Positions 35,701 through 46,200 of a stretch of DNA of 64,000 nt are shown here, one piece after another (positions within the stretch are counted from its first letter, which is position 1; every line of letters begins with the position of its first letter). The position numbers and the translations under genes were made by a program. This DNA is from Argyresthia goedartella (lineage: Eukaryota; Arthropoda; Insecta; Lepidoptera; Argyresthiidae): contig OX463816.1 of assembly GCA_949825045.1 (NCBI GenBank), forward strand, positions 12,643,579 through 12,707,578, written 5' to 3'. A model generated the notes under the pieces. It made no database searches and was not told the origin of the DNA. It was given only the letters and a program-made list of their open reading frames with translations.

Positions 35701-36990
35701 GTGCTTTCTCACTGGTTCTCTTTATCTCTTCGGTGTGTTTTTCTGTAGTCGTATGAACTTCATATGGATTGTTTGCAGTGGTAGGTTTTTTAATTCCAAG
35801 TCCCTCGTCTTCTGTATAATCGCTATCATTTGTTGCTTTATTATTAAGATAGTCGGAGTAAAACAGGTTGTATGAATCATCTCCTGGTAAATCACTTTTG
35901 TGGGTCGTCGATGTCGTCTTTTGCAATAACCGTGAAACAAAATGCTGTCCATATTTAACGTCTTCCCGATCTCTACGAAATGCACCATCAAGAAAATTAC
36001 GAAGATCCGATTCATCACTATTTGTGTTACTCGTAACAAAATCATCCGTTTGTTTGGGGAGATCTGGCGTAGATTCTATTTGTTTATCAATATCTTTCAA
36101 TCTTAGATCTTCAAAGTCTCCCAGAGTTTCCGTTTGCACTGGACTTATCAATGCCTTGAATCTTCCCTAAAAATAAATAATATGTCATGTGATTTATTAT
36201 TATTATTAATAATAACCTTACACACACAATACAGCGCTATAAAGTAAAGCTTAGAACATCAAAGGTAAGTTGTTATGGACCGTGGCATAAATATAACGAT
36301 TTAGGAGTTATTTTTGAAGACGTACATCACGTCGTGGTGATGGAGTTACCGGCTTGTTGGCAACGGATTGTGAAAAGGGTATGGGCAGCACTGGCGCATA
36401 CTGCTGCTCAGGCGGAGGCTGGTGAGGTTGGTGAGGCTGGAATTGGGGATTCGCCGGAGGACTCTCATCTCGGTTAGGACTCCGCTCCGGTTGCAATGTC
36501 ACATCTTCCCATACCGATGATGGCTGCTCTGCTGAACAAATTCTAATGTTTACATAAAATAACAGATAGCAAGCTTGCCTCTTAAAAACTTCAATTTACC
36601 TTGGATATCATCTCCTACATTGAAATTCAGTTTGTTTTCATTCAGTGGACTGATGTCCAACCCCGGTGCAAGCTTGGGTGAATCCTCATCAAAAACTTTT
36701 ACGATGAATTCCGTGGACGCTTCTGGCTTGGGTCGCCATCGAGTATATTCTATATTACGCTTCTGTCTGAATACTGCCGAAGAAACATTTTTTCAAGCTT
36801 ACCCTTCATCAGTATGTACAATGTTGGCAAAATAATGCTTACGTTCAACTGGACACACCGGGTATAACTCTTTTGGGGTAGAGTTTGAATAAGCACCGGC
36901 AGGTGGTAGTGGTAGAAGGGTGTGGACTTCTTTGCAAAACAGTGATTGAGTTATGTATGTTAGAATTATTAAGTAAATATAAGTGTTCAT
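26753..36990 (-). CDS. Secreted M14 carboxypeptidase-like protein, zinc ligands replaced (3' end not found)
   Basis: Eleven exons, all phase-consistent: 36990-36843, 36773-36600, 36531-36326, 36166-35573, 35491-35326, 34161-33998, 33909-33744, 33476-33325, 32891-32835, 32756-32672, 26868-26753 (676 codons, no stop reached). Residues 1-19 look like a signal peptide (MNTYIYLIILTYITQSLFC). Then come a Pro/Gln/His-rich part (exon 3) and a 198-residue acidic, Ser/Thr-rich linker (exon 4). From about residue 375 the M14 fold follows: VVAGIQGRDHYA, NPDGYEYS, GINLDRNFEYQW, GVMYPYSHT, LYAGGIEDWMDG, GTYTIMMYRP. The usual zinc ligands His69, Glu72 and His196 correspond to Q432, D435 and K585, and the catalytic Glu270 to M661, so peptidase activity is unlikely. 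Arg145 is kept (R531); Asn144 is Asp. The 5.8-kb last intron contains a LINE. The 5' end faces the plus-strand paralogue. Confidence 0.75.
27430..28165. repeat. Dispersed repeat pieces in inverted and direct order
   Basis: The reverse complement of 27470-27625 (GTGGAAACGTATGCACCCGC) matches 30905-31035. The plus strand of 27825-28165 (TTCACTACAAATCCCTCTGC, GTAGAGGCTGAAAGTTC) matches 31015-31220. Together they bracket the LINE at 28330-30730. Confidence 0.6.
28330..30730 (+). pseudogene. LINE ORF2 fragment with endonuclease end and reverse transcriptase
   Basis: Plus strand, broken into several frames. The endonuclease C-terminus comes first (EDYLDMLSERGLLCGVSEY, CIDHIFARLP, AIDTVSADHHVVV). 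Next are the linker (EPWFTKNIKTLCENKDLAF) and the fingers (VFKKGKRDNASDYRPITLLS). The palm has a motif B GTAQGSVLG and motif C QFADDTCL, then YLGLVIDHKFNWSYQ in the thumb. The longest open part is 29746-30321. It sits inside the long intron of the minus-strand M14-like gene, in the opposite orientation. Frameshifts and stops make it dead. Confidence 0.85.
30900..31220. repeat. Dispersed repeat, partner of 27430-28165
   Basis: See the sister pieces for shared words. It includes a short (GAAAT)n tract at about 31034-31060. Confidence 0.6.
31686..32082 (+). mobile_element. GGGTTCCGTACC repeat, near-full copy 3
   Basis: Starts TAGGGTTCCAAACGGGACCC (a short internal loss at the 5' end), has a longer CCGT run, and ends TCGCACTTGGCCGGTTTTTT. 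Its last 200 bp are nearly identical to copies at 19139 and 19618. It lies in the long intron of the minus-strand M14-like gene. Confidence 0.85.
32375..32470. repeat. Short inverted-repeat element
   Basis: Arms GAAAGTGCAATAGATGGAC and GTCCATCTATTGCTTACTTTC enclose GGGCCGAGCCGCAGGTGAAC. A single-arm copy with TAATAGATGGACGAGTGAG and GCTGAGCCGCAGGCGAGGT is at 28145-28190. Confidence 0.65.
33147..33290 (-). mobile_element. tRNA-like SINE copy
   Basis: Minus strand: GCGGGTTCAAATCTGGTGCT, GACCATGTACCAACGAG, ending CATCGTGAGGAAACCTTCAT, as at 15640-15800. It lies just downstream of exon 8 of the minus-strand M14-like gene, inside an intron. Confidence 0.6.
34452..34515 (+). mobile_element. 3' tail of the SINE found whole at 57724-57985
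   Basis: TTAGTTTGGGGCTAGATCAA, GTAAATAGTGTCCAAGGTAT and an ATT tail match the last 65 bases of the full copy. Only the 3' end is present, as after a 5'-truncated insertion. Confidence 0.8.
34729..34965. mobile_element. MITE, 237 bp, TSD ATTAAA
   Basis: Left end TGCACATCAATAATACTGAT, right end read inward CGCACATCAAAAATACTGAT; 27-bp inverted repeats with two mismatches. ATTAAA flanks both sides (34722-34727, 34966-34971). The inside matches pieces of 42540-42900. It lies in the intron between exons 5 and 6 of the minus-strand M14-like gene. Confidence 0.8.
34990..35200. repeat. GC-richer dispersed repeat remnant
   Basis: Block with GTAAAGTCGGTTTACGGACG, TGTTCCGCGCTCTCGCTTGT and GCGGAACGTAACACTTTTTC. 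I recognise this type of block from lepidopteran intergenic DNA but cannot name the family. It is intronic here. Confidence 0.4.
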
Positions 36991-37248
36991 GATAACAAAA
37001 GGTTTGACTTCATCATATCATGACATTGAATGTCAATCAATTACTCTGTCACTGTGACGTGACTGAGCTATAAACTAAATAAATCGGTCGCCAGTGGGAG
37101 ATATGACTATTCTTGCAGTTTTTTCTGTCCATTTATCTCATTGGTAATTTCTGTCACTATTTATTTGACAGAATGTCTTTTTCATTATTTGTCAATAACA
37201 TCGTTTACGTAAAAAAAACATTTCAAAGTATTAAGAAAATTCTCAATT
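36991..37248. promoter_or_regulatory. Shared divergent promoter region of the two M14-like genes
   Basis: The 258 bp separating the two start codons. It contains a dyad TGACATTGAATGTCA at about 37020-37034, GTCACTGTGACGTGAC at about 37050, and a TATA-like CTATAAACTAAAT at about 37069. The last would suit a plus-strand start near 37100. Transcription starts are inferred only. Confidence 0.5.
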
Positions 37249-40200
37249 ATGTTGTTGCAGTTAAAATTGTACATGATGGGTATCATGTACCTTGTTGGCG
37301 TTTTGTTCATGCTTATATTTCCGCCTCGGAATTTTAAGATGTAAGCCGTTAGAACTTGATTTCATGGGTGTCTGTCTATTGGAGTGTACATGATACAGGT
37401 ATTATTAACAAGTCTCCCTAACTTTCCTATTAGGTCTGGTGCTAAGATGAGAGCAATCCGGAGTGTTGGACACAATATATCTTTGAAAAATTACATTGGT
37501 TATGAAGACTTGGTGATAATGGCTAAGGAACTGGCTCTTGAGAATCCCGAGGTGGTTCGTTTATTAGAGCTGGAGCCCAGGACAACTCAGAACCGGTCTA
37601 TTCTGACCCTTGAGCTGCACAGCGACCAGCAGAGCAAGAAACCTGGCATACTTATAATTGGAGGTGAATGAAATTACTTCTTTTTCAGCTTAGGTATTAT
37701 TAGGTAAGGATAAAACATAACACCCCTAACTGACCTGTCTTGCTTTCTGGGTGAAACTTGCTTTATTTATAAGTTTTAATTTTGATATTCTTAAATGTTT
37801 ATCCAAACTAAAGGCTGATCAGATTGGCGACTGAATCGGCTTACGGGCAATCTGATCGATCCACGCGTACACAACAAAATCACCAGCTTACACATATATT
37901 TTTTGTATTGGGCGGACGTTAACAAAATTCCGCCTATATGGAAACAAATCAATCATATGAATGTGACACGGCCGATTTTAGAAATGTTATGCGAAATTGG
38001 CCCAATTAGCGTCTACATGATCCGATTTCATCTAGCAAGTCGTGCGGACCTTGAATTGGGCAGCAGGGCAGATTCCACGACACAATTTGATAGGCAATCT
38101 ATTCAAATTGTACGTAAAATTTTGTCGTGTGGAAGGGTTTAATATACATCGGAGATTTTGCAATTAAAACTATTTTAATACGCAACAAATACTTATAATC
38201 GAAACTAAGGAGTCGTATCTGAACTTTTCGTGTCCTTATAATAAAACAATAACCAAACCGACATACTTGAATGTTTAGCCTATCCTTGAGTCATGTTCTG
38301 ATTTGTTACTCTTATTGTGGAATATTAGTATTAGTTCAATACAACCAGATTTTTACCGCATTTTTATTACTTGTTTTCCTAAGTATCGGTCCATAATAAC
38401 AACCACTCTAACAAAACTGAATTGCATGTCTTTATTTTGTATGTCTATAATCTTTAAAGATTATAATCTTTTTGCAGCCCTCGATGGAATGGCGTGGGGA
38501 ATACCTAACGCCATACTCGAATTGGCTGAGAAATTGATACATGATACCAATTATCAGACACCATTCTTCAATGATTACGACTGGTAAGCCGATCAAGCAT
38601 GCGTTTATCGCGCGTTATCCACAATCTAACCGGTTCGTTATCTTCCAGGTACCTGATGCCGTTAGGTAACCCTGATGGGTTAGTGTTTACCCAGAGCGTG
38701 AGGGCTCAGACTCCTCTGAATGTCAACGATTGGAGTATGAACCTCACGGCCCGCGCTACAACACGCCCTCACGCATGGCATAAGAACGTCGACGGTAAAC
38801 CGGGACAGGAAGCCTGTTTTGGTACTCACGTCAATCGAAACTTCGCTTATCACTGGCAAGGTCGGCATAATCAATATCATGAACGCAACATTGATTAGCT
38901 ACATAACATAAGTAATAATGTCTTCACGTCCTCGCCGCTAGAATGCCAGCGTGTGACCATTAAGGTTTGATGATTGGGTGACTAATGTTATCCCTGGCCC
39001 CCGACATAATGTGCGTTGGCATGTAAAGGACATGTTGAATTTATGCAGGTGTGCTATCAAACAATTTATCAAAATAATGGATTAGATTATAATCTCATTT
39101 ATTGATATCCTGTTGGCGAGATTTAGAAGCGAAACTTCACACATTAGTTAGATGGTAAATGTTTCAGATCACGAACGCAAGTCACCAGCAAAGTGCTCCC
39201 AATTCTATCCCGGTACGAAACCGTTTTCGGCGTCCGAGTCAAAAGCTATACGCTCCTATGTCGAAAAACTTGGTGATTCCATCCAATTAGCTATTCACAT
39301 GCATGCAAACTTTGTTCCGAAGAAGGTAATTGTTCATATTTCAATTATGCACTGTGTATGCAGCGAAGCCCTGCAATTAGTCCTGATTTACGGTGACGAG
39401 TTAGAATACTAAGTACTAATATGGACCAACAATACGAGAGGACAGACAACCGTCATACTTTGAAGCGTAATTCCATTTTTAGATTAAATGTTGTCGCTAG
39501 CTAGTTCGAAACAATAGAATTCAATCGGATTCACGACTTTGTACTTTTTTCTAGTAAAGTTAGTATCGTAGTGGTGCGCTTTATATAGGAAACATAGCGG
39601 TATAAGTGTTGTAAGAACAAACAAGGCTTACGCGTCTAAGCACGCATTTATATGCGATGCAACACGTCTCATGCGCATGCATTTGTATTGTGTAGGCGTT
39701 AGGTACTGTGCATTTGTGTGTGTGTGTGCGTTGTTTTCGTAAACAATAGTAAAAACGCCATTTCTGATTTTTCGTCGATATTACGATGGATTATACTTCG
39801 CCGTCGGCCTAAGCACCCAGCATCTATTGTATGGTTCAGATAGCAGGCGAGATAGTAGTGACATCTAGAAACGATACAGAAGTTTGGCTTTCAAGCAGAG
39901 TACGTTTTTTGTATAGGGTGGTATGTCCTCTCGTATTGTTGGTCCATGCTAATAATAGGCGACAGTAAGCCTGCTCTGATAGTATACGATTATTAATTTA
40001 CACACAGTATATCACAATCACTCTTGTGTCTGTGATACACTGTGTGTCAATTAATAATGGGATACTTTCAGAGCAGACTTTTTTTTAATCCAACTTATGA
40101 TGAATGTGGTGAATAGGGATAGATACAAAAATAATGGTAATTTGGTACCCTAAAGTATCAAGTTTGTGAAATAATTTGAATTAATGAATCAATTCTCTGC

Positions 40201-43200
40201 AATATTTACCTGTTCTTCCTATTATCTCGCTAACGTAACCCTTCGGTTAAATATTACCATTTTTTCTTTGTTTATGTGTCCTCTACCCTTATTTACCATA
40301 TTCATCATGCGCCAAAGAAAAAAAAATGTAATGCCTACACAACACCATCTATTGGTTGTTTAAGAAAGCATGCTCTGAACGTATCATATTACAATTGGTT
40401 TTATTTTAGGATTTGATATTGTATCCCTGGAGATACACAACCAAGCAACCCAGCAACCAAAAAAATCTGCAATCTATCGGCGAATATGCCGCTCGACAAG
40501 CACGCCTGCCGGACGGACGCATATTTGAGGCCAGTACAACAGTAGTCTTGAGGTCCAAATGCTACCATCAGAACTGTTAGCATGTCCGTATTAGTTTCAA
40601 TTGTATAGCAATAGATACATAAATGTCTGCTTCAGTCAAATCTCTAGAGTGCTAAAACTGCTGAAAGCGTCATTCGGTTCACAAGGTCGCACCACGCCTG
40701 TATTCGTAATTATTTCGGGCTGGAACTGCTAGTTAGTCTTGCTTTCTAACTACTCCCGTTACCCCCTCGGACATCAGGAACATTCACCGAGGCTACTCAA
40801 AACAAGAATCTAAGAAGCCTATTGTTATAGAATTCGTCTCGTCTATCATCAAAGAAAATATACTCACTTCCTACAAATCCTATAACAAAGACCACAAAGG
40901 CGAAAACCTAAACCGATCACAACTAAAAATTCCTGGCCCCCCGATCTGATTATCTTACACCTAAAATGAAGAAGCTTAACTATATGGCACGAGACTTTGC
41001 ATCCGCAAACGGATATCGCTTCTGTTGGGCGACCTCAGGAACTATAAATTTGAGAAAAATCGAAGGAGACTCGGCAATCCGTATAAAAAACGAAGAGGAC
41101 TAAAGAAACATTTCTGCAACGAAATGATATTCTGTAGCTTATTATATTCGTGCAAAAAATCTTTCATAACTCAATTTGCTTTAGGGGGTCACACAAATCA
41201 CTCAAATTCACAACAATACACAAAATACCCATACTATATAGACTTACATTACACATCTATATACAAACTATATTGAACACGCCTTTGTTTGATATGTCTA
41301 TATCTATATCTGTTCACTACTTAACTTGTTACAGTTTTTCACATAACAAATTTTCCTGATTTAAAAGACCCTATAAGCAATACCGACGAGTTAAACATTT
41401 GTGAGTCAATATCATGTTGGCCCGAGGAATGCATTTCACTATTAAAAAATCCACATTACCACCGAAAAATACTACTGCAGAATATTCGTAGCATAAATCA
41501 TAATTTTGATAGCCTTTGCATACTTTTATCGAACATAAAAATAAAATGCGATATAATCGTACTTAGCGAATGTTGATTATCGTGTGTAAATAATCTACCT
41601 ACTTTAGATGGATATTTCAATTGCAGAACTTCAAATAACTTTTACCAAAATGATGGCGTTGTTGTCTTCATAAATAGTGCTTTGAATTTTTGAGTAAGGA
41701 ATATAATTTAGAAGAAGCAAACTGTCTACTGGTTAAATCTAAATTGGATTTTGTAATAATCGCTATTTATAGACCCCCCTCATTTAAAAATATACATAAA
41801 TTCCTAAGCTCTCTACAGATACTATTGAAGAATCTGGTGTTCTTCAAGAGTATCGTCTTGGGAGATATAAATATAAATATTGCGGAATTACACATGTACA
41901 TGGGTCTAACACCAACATACTATACGCCAACGCGTGGAAAAAGCTGCCTACACCACGCCATCATTAAAACACAACAAACAACAATAACTTTTAAGTTGCA
42001 AACAGCTTTAATAGATCATGAATCTGTTTGAAACTAAACTTTGAAAACCTTTTGAAAGACTGCTAACAAATGGATTTCAGCGATAAGCGATATAAACTTT
42101 GACACAAATATGTTTTTTTAGAGTTTCTGAACACTATTATCTGTCGATGCTGTTAACTATTTCTTTGCTCTTGTTGGCATAAAACTAGCAAACCAAATAG
42201 ACCCAAATGTTCCAGCATTGCAAACCGAAAAAAAATCCACAGCAAGTGACTTTAATACACCTGAAATCAAGTTTTTCTGCAGGACATGATGGTATCTTAG
42301 CCCAAGTCCTGAAGACTATGAAGGACTAAATACTACCTACTTTGACTCATATATTTAATCGGTGTATGGAAAGTGGAGATTTTCCTACAACTTTTAAAAA
42401 AGCAATTGTACTTCCTATACACAAAGGCGGAAAGAGAGAGTGTATAAATAATTATAGTCCTATCTCTATTCTTCCAACCCTTTCTATAATAATTGCAAAA
42501 ATATTGAGAACAATTTGAATGATTAGGTTAGGCAACCTAACACGAAGCTTCACTTCGCTTCGCTCACCCCCTTTACCCTTCACCTAAGCTACCGCAGTAT
42601 TTTGCCCTAAAATTTTCTGCAACTTTTGGTAAGAAAAAAATATTTTGGTGATCATTTAAATTGTTCTCAATATTTTTGCAATTATTATAGAAAGGGTTGG
42701 AAGAATAGAGATAGGTCTATATACATGTAAGAACAACAAAAATACTTAAAACATAAACTTAAGTACACAAAACATAAAAATAATTTTGGTGATCATTTAT
42801 CCAAACACAATTTGGTGATCATTTACCCATTCTGGCAGTCATATCGAATTTATGGGTAGTAAAATAGGTGCGTTTTTGGTAATAGTTTAAACACAAGCCA
42901 AAAATATTTAAACAAAGATTACTTAGATATATTGAAACAAAAAATCTTTTATTTGAAAACCAATATGGTTTTAGAAATAGAAGGTCGACAGATGATGCGA
43001 TCTTTGACTATACAACCTATTTCTTTGGCTAAAATGTTGGATATAAAAAGAAATGTATCACTATATTTCTCGACTTAGCAAAGGTTTTTGATACAGTCTG
43101 TTTTCCACAGCTTTATGATAAGCTCGAAAAAATGGGTATAAGAGTTAATCAACTAAACCTAAAGAAATACATGTCTGGGGGGTTACCACAATCTTTTTCC

Positions 43201-46200
43201 GATTCAAATTAGGTTCAAACTAAGAACATCACCATGGCAACAATTTCCACTCCAATTCGCCATAATGGGTTTTATTTACCTAATACCAAGACTTGTTTTA
43301 AGACGGGCACGGTTATTTTGCGGATCAAATTAGGTACCTAATCTGAATCGGCATAAGACGTTGTGGTAACCCCCCCTGGTCGTACTCAGTGTGTAAAGAT
43401 AAATTACTTTGTTAGTGCCGAATGTCCAATAACTTACGGAGTGCCACAGGGCAGTGTTCTTGACCCATCCCTATTCGTCTGTCACATAAATGATCTATGT
43501 AATATGAAACTATAAAACTGTAAAATTCAATGCTATTCCGATGATACAACACTAACATTTGTAGCAGATAATTGGGAGTCCACATATTAGCACAAAAAGG
43601 TTATGATAAAGTGTGACACTGGTTAGCTGCTAATTCATGAACCTTAAATACAGATAAATCAAAATATATACAATTTTCGTTGAAAAATAGCACCCATATG
43701 GACATTTATAAGGAATACAAGATATATGCTCACTCATGTTTCTCTAAAAATTCTACATGCCCTGTTACAGCTCAAACAAATAGTATTAAATATTTAGGTG
43801 TTACAGAAACCTAAATTTCGTTGAACATATAAAGAACTTAACACTCAAGGTCAGCAAATTGACATATGTTTTTAAGCAGCTACGCCACATTGCTGATAAA
43901 AAGCTTCTTAAAAATATATATGCCTGTGCTCTTTTACTATATATCATCATGGGGGGGAGCAAGTAAGACACATGATTCAGTTAGAGAGAGCATAAAGATA
44001 AATTTTAAAAGAGTGTGCTTTAGAACACACAACTGAAGTAAAACTTCTTTAGCTCTAATGCTTCAAAAATACATCTCTTGCACTGTGCTTGGCTATGAGA
44101 GGAAGAGAGAAAGAAAATGTGCGCGCGCACCTCTCGTTCGCCTCGCCCGATCACACTTTTCGTAACGCTCTCGTCACGCATTCGCCAACTTACTCCCCGA
44201 GTCAAGCGAGCGTCAAGAAGTTTTACTTCAAAAATCAGTTTCGAAAAGCCACAACTTTACAAAGAGACAAAAATCTTGACAGTTCGATTGTTTGTATTAA
44301 ACTCACTACTACGACAACGTACAAGCCTTGTTTACCAAAAGGGACATATCAGGGCTAACACACGAAGAGTGGTGTGTCAACCAATTTCCACAAGAACAGC
44401 CCTAGCACAGAGATTATCTCCCTATGTATCAACCAGACTGTACAATAAAGCAAACAAGCTGCTCAATGTATATGACAAGTCCAAATTTGAATGTAAAAAG
44501 GTACTTACAGATTGGCTGCTATTCCTCAATTTTGAGGAAATGGAGAATCTTATGTTATAATAATGAAATCGTTATACCGTCAGGCACCCATTTTTATTTT
44601 ATACTTTTTTACTTTTCACCATAATATAGTAGTATATTATACATACTCATTAATAAATATATACCCACTCACAAAAAAACACACACACACTCACACAAGC
44701 AGACAGACACCCTCACACACGCACGCACACACGCACACCTGCTCTCACTACAGACACAAACTCACGCGCGCACTCATATCCGCAAATATCAAAATTTTAA
44801 TATAACAATATATTTATATTTTCTAAATCAAAGTCAAAGTCAAAGTACTTTATTACTAAAGATATTTACATATACTTAGCAAACGTCATTTTTTGCCTCA
44901 TCTCTACTGTGGGAGAAGTAGGGCGTAGAAACTCCCACAGATTGATTTTTAGATCTCTTTTAAAAATTGGTTGTGCTTAACTAATACAAATATGAAAAAT
45001 TTAATTATTATGTTTAATAAGCAGGAATAAATAATTACAAAATTATTAACAGCAAGGTCTGTGTTGAGCTAGATTAATCCCATACAGTCCTGTCATTTAA
45101 GTAATCTCGAACATTGTAATATCCCTTTTTCGACAAAGTCGCTTTAACATGCTTTTTAAATTGCTTAAATGGCAATTACAAAATCTCCAGAGGTATTATA
45201 GTAGAGAATGCACTGACCCTTGAAAGAATTGCTAACCTTCGCGAGTCTAAATCGGGGCGCACATAGTCTGTGATTATTTCTTAGGTTAACATTACAGCTA
45301 TCGCTAAGTTTGGAAAATGTTGTAAGGTTCTTGCGTACATACATTATGTTTTCGAAAATAAATTGACTTGCTACAGTTAGTATGTCAATTTCTTTAAAAA
45401 GCTCTCTTAAGGAGTCTGTTCGTTTTAAATTATAAATTGCTCGAAAAGCTCTTTTCTGTAAAATAAAAATAGTTTGAATATCCGCTGCTTTCCCCCACAA
45501 CAAGATACAATAGGACATCACACTATGAAAGTAACTAAAATATACTAGCCTAGATGTAGCCATATCCGTGCTTTGTCTGATTTTCCTAACAGCGTAAGCC
45601 GCAGAACTTAATTTACCAGCCAATTTATCTATGTGGGGTCCCCACTGCAATTTGCTATGGTTATTCCAAGAAACTTCGTACCATTTACTAATTCTAACGT
45701 GCTGTTGTCTCACACTAAACTGGTCTCAACTTGCCTGAAATTTGGAAGTGAGAATTTGATACACTTGGTTTTACCAGCGTTTAACAATAAATTATTAACT
45801 GTGAACCAATTCAAGGTTAAAGACAATACACCATTAACATCATCAAAATCTCCTTTTTGTCTTTCAATTTTGAAGACCATTGAAGTATCATCAGTATATC
45901 ACCTTGTGTATCAGCATCAAATTGTGTACCTACCCACTCTTTTTATATTCACTATCACTAAAACGTGTGTGTAGCAAATGTGTAACCATTGTTTTAAAAA
46001 AACATCTCTGTATCTCGAGAGGTGGAGGCCAGGGGATCCATGGCACGGGGTACGGGGTTAACCTACTTTGGACTCCTGTCTCCCACTGCTTCTTAGACTG
46101 CGTGATTACTAGTTTGACCTACCTACTATACCTTCAATATGTTTTGTGTTTTTGAGAGAAAATAAATCAATTATTCATTTCATTTCACTCCCACATTAGG

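Larger units (their letters stand above)
41440..44560 (+). pseudogene. LINE with endonuclease and reverse transcriptase, holding nested elements
   Basis: In intron 6 of the plus M14-like gene, same strand. Endonuclease: LLQNIRSINHNFDSLC (41470), PTLDGYFNCRTSNNFY, VIIAIYRPPSF, IVLGDININIA. Reverse transcriptase: AIVLPIHKGGKRECINNY, SPISILPTLS, NQYGFRNRRSTDDAIFDY, FLDLAKVFDTV (motif A), ITYGVPQGSVLDPSLFV (motif B) and CYSDDTTLTFV (motif C, usually FADD). The C-terminus ends VLTDWLLFLNFEEMENLML. Three insertions interrupt it (42523-42900, 43179-43375, 44034-44230), plus scattered stops. With these removed the coding order is nearly complete for ORF2, which makes it the best preserved LINE in the window. 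Confidence 0.85.

Noticed and set aside
37384..37433. ATG at 37384 as start of the plus M14-like gene
   Set aside because: The frame before 37434 is intron: a clear acceptor (CCTATTAG) and an upstream exon with leader and matching phase explain it better.
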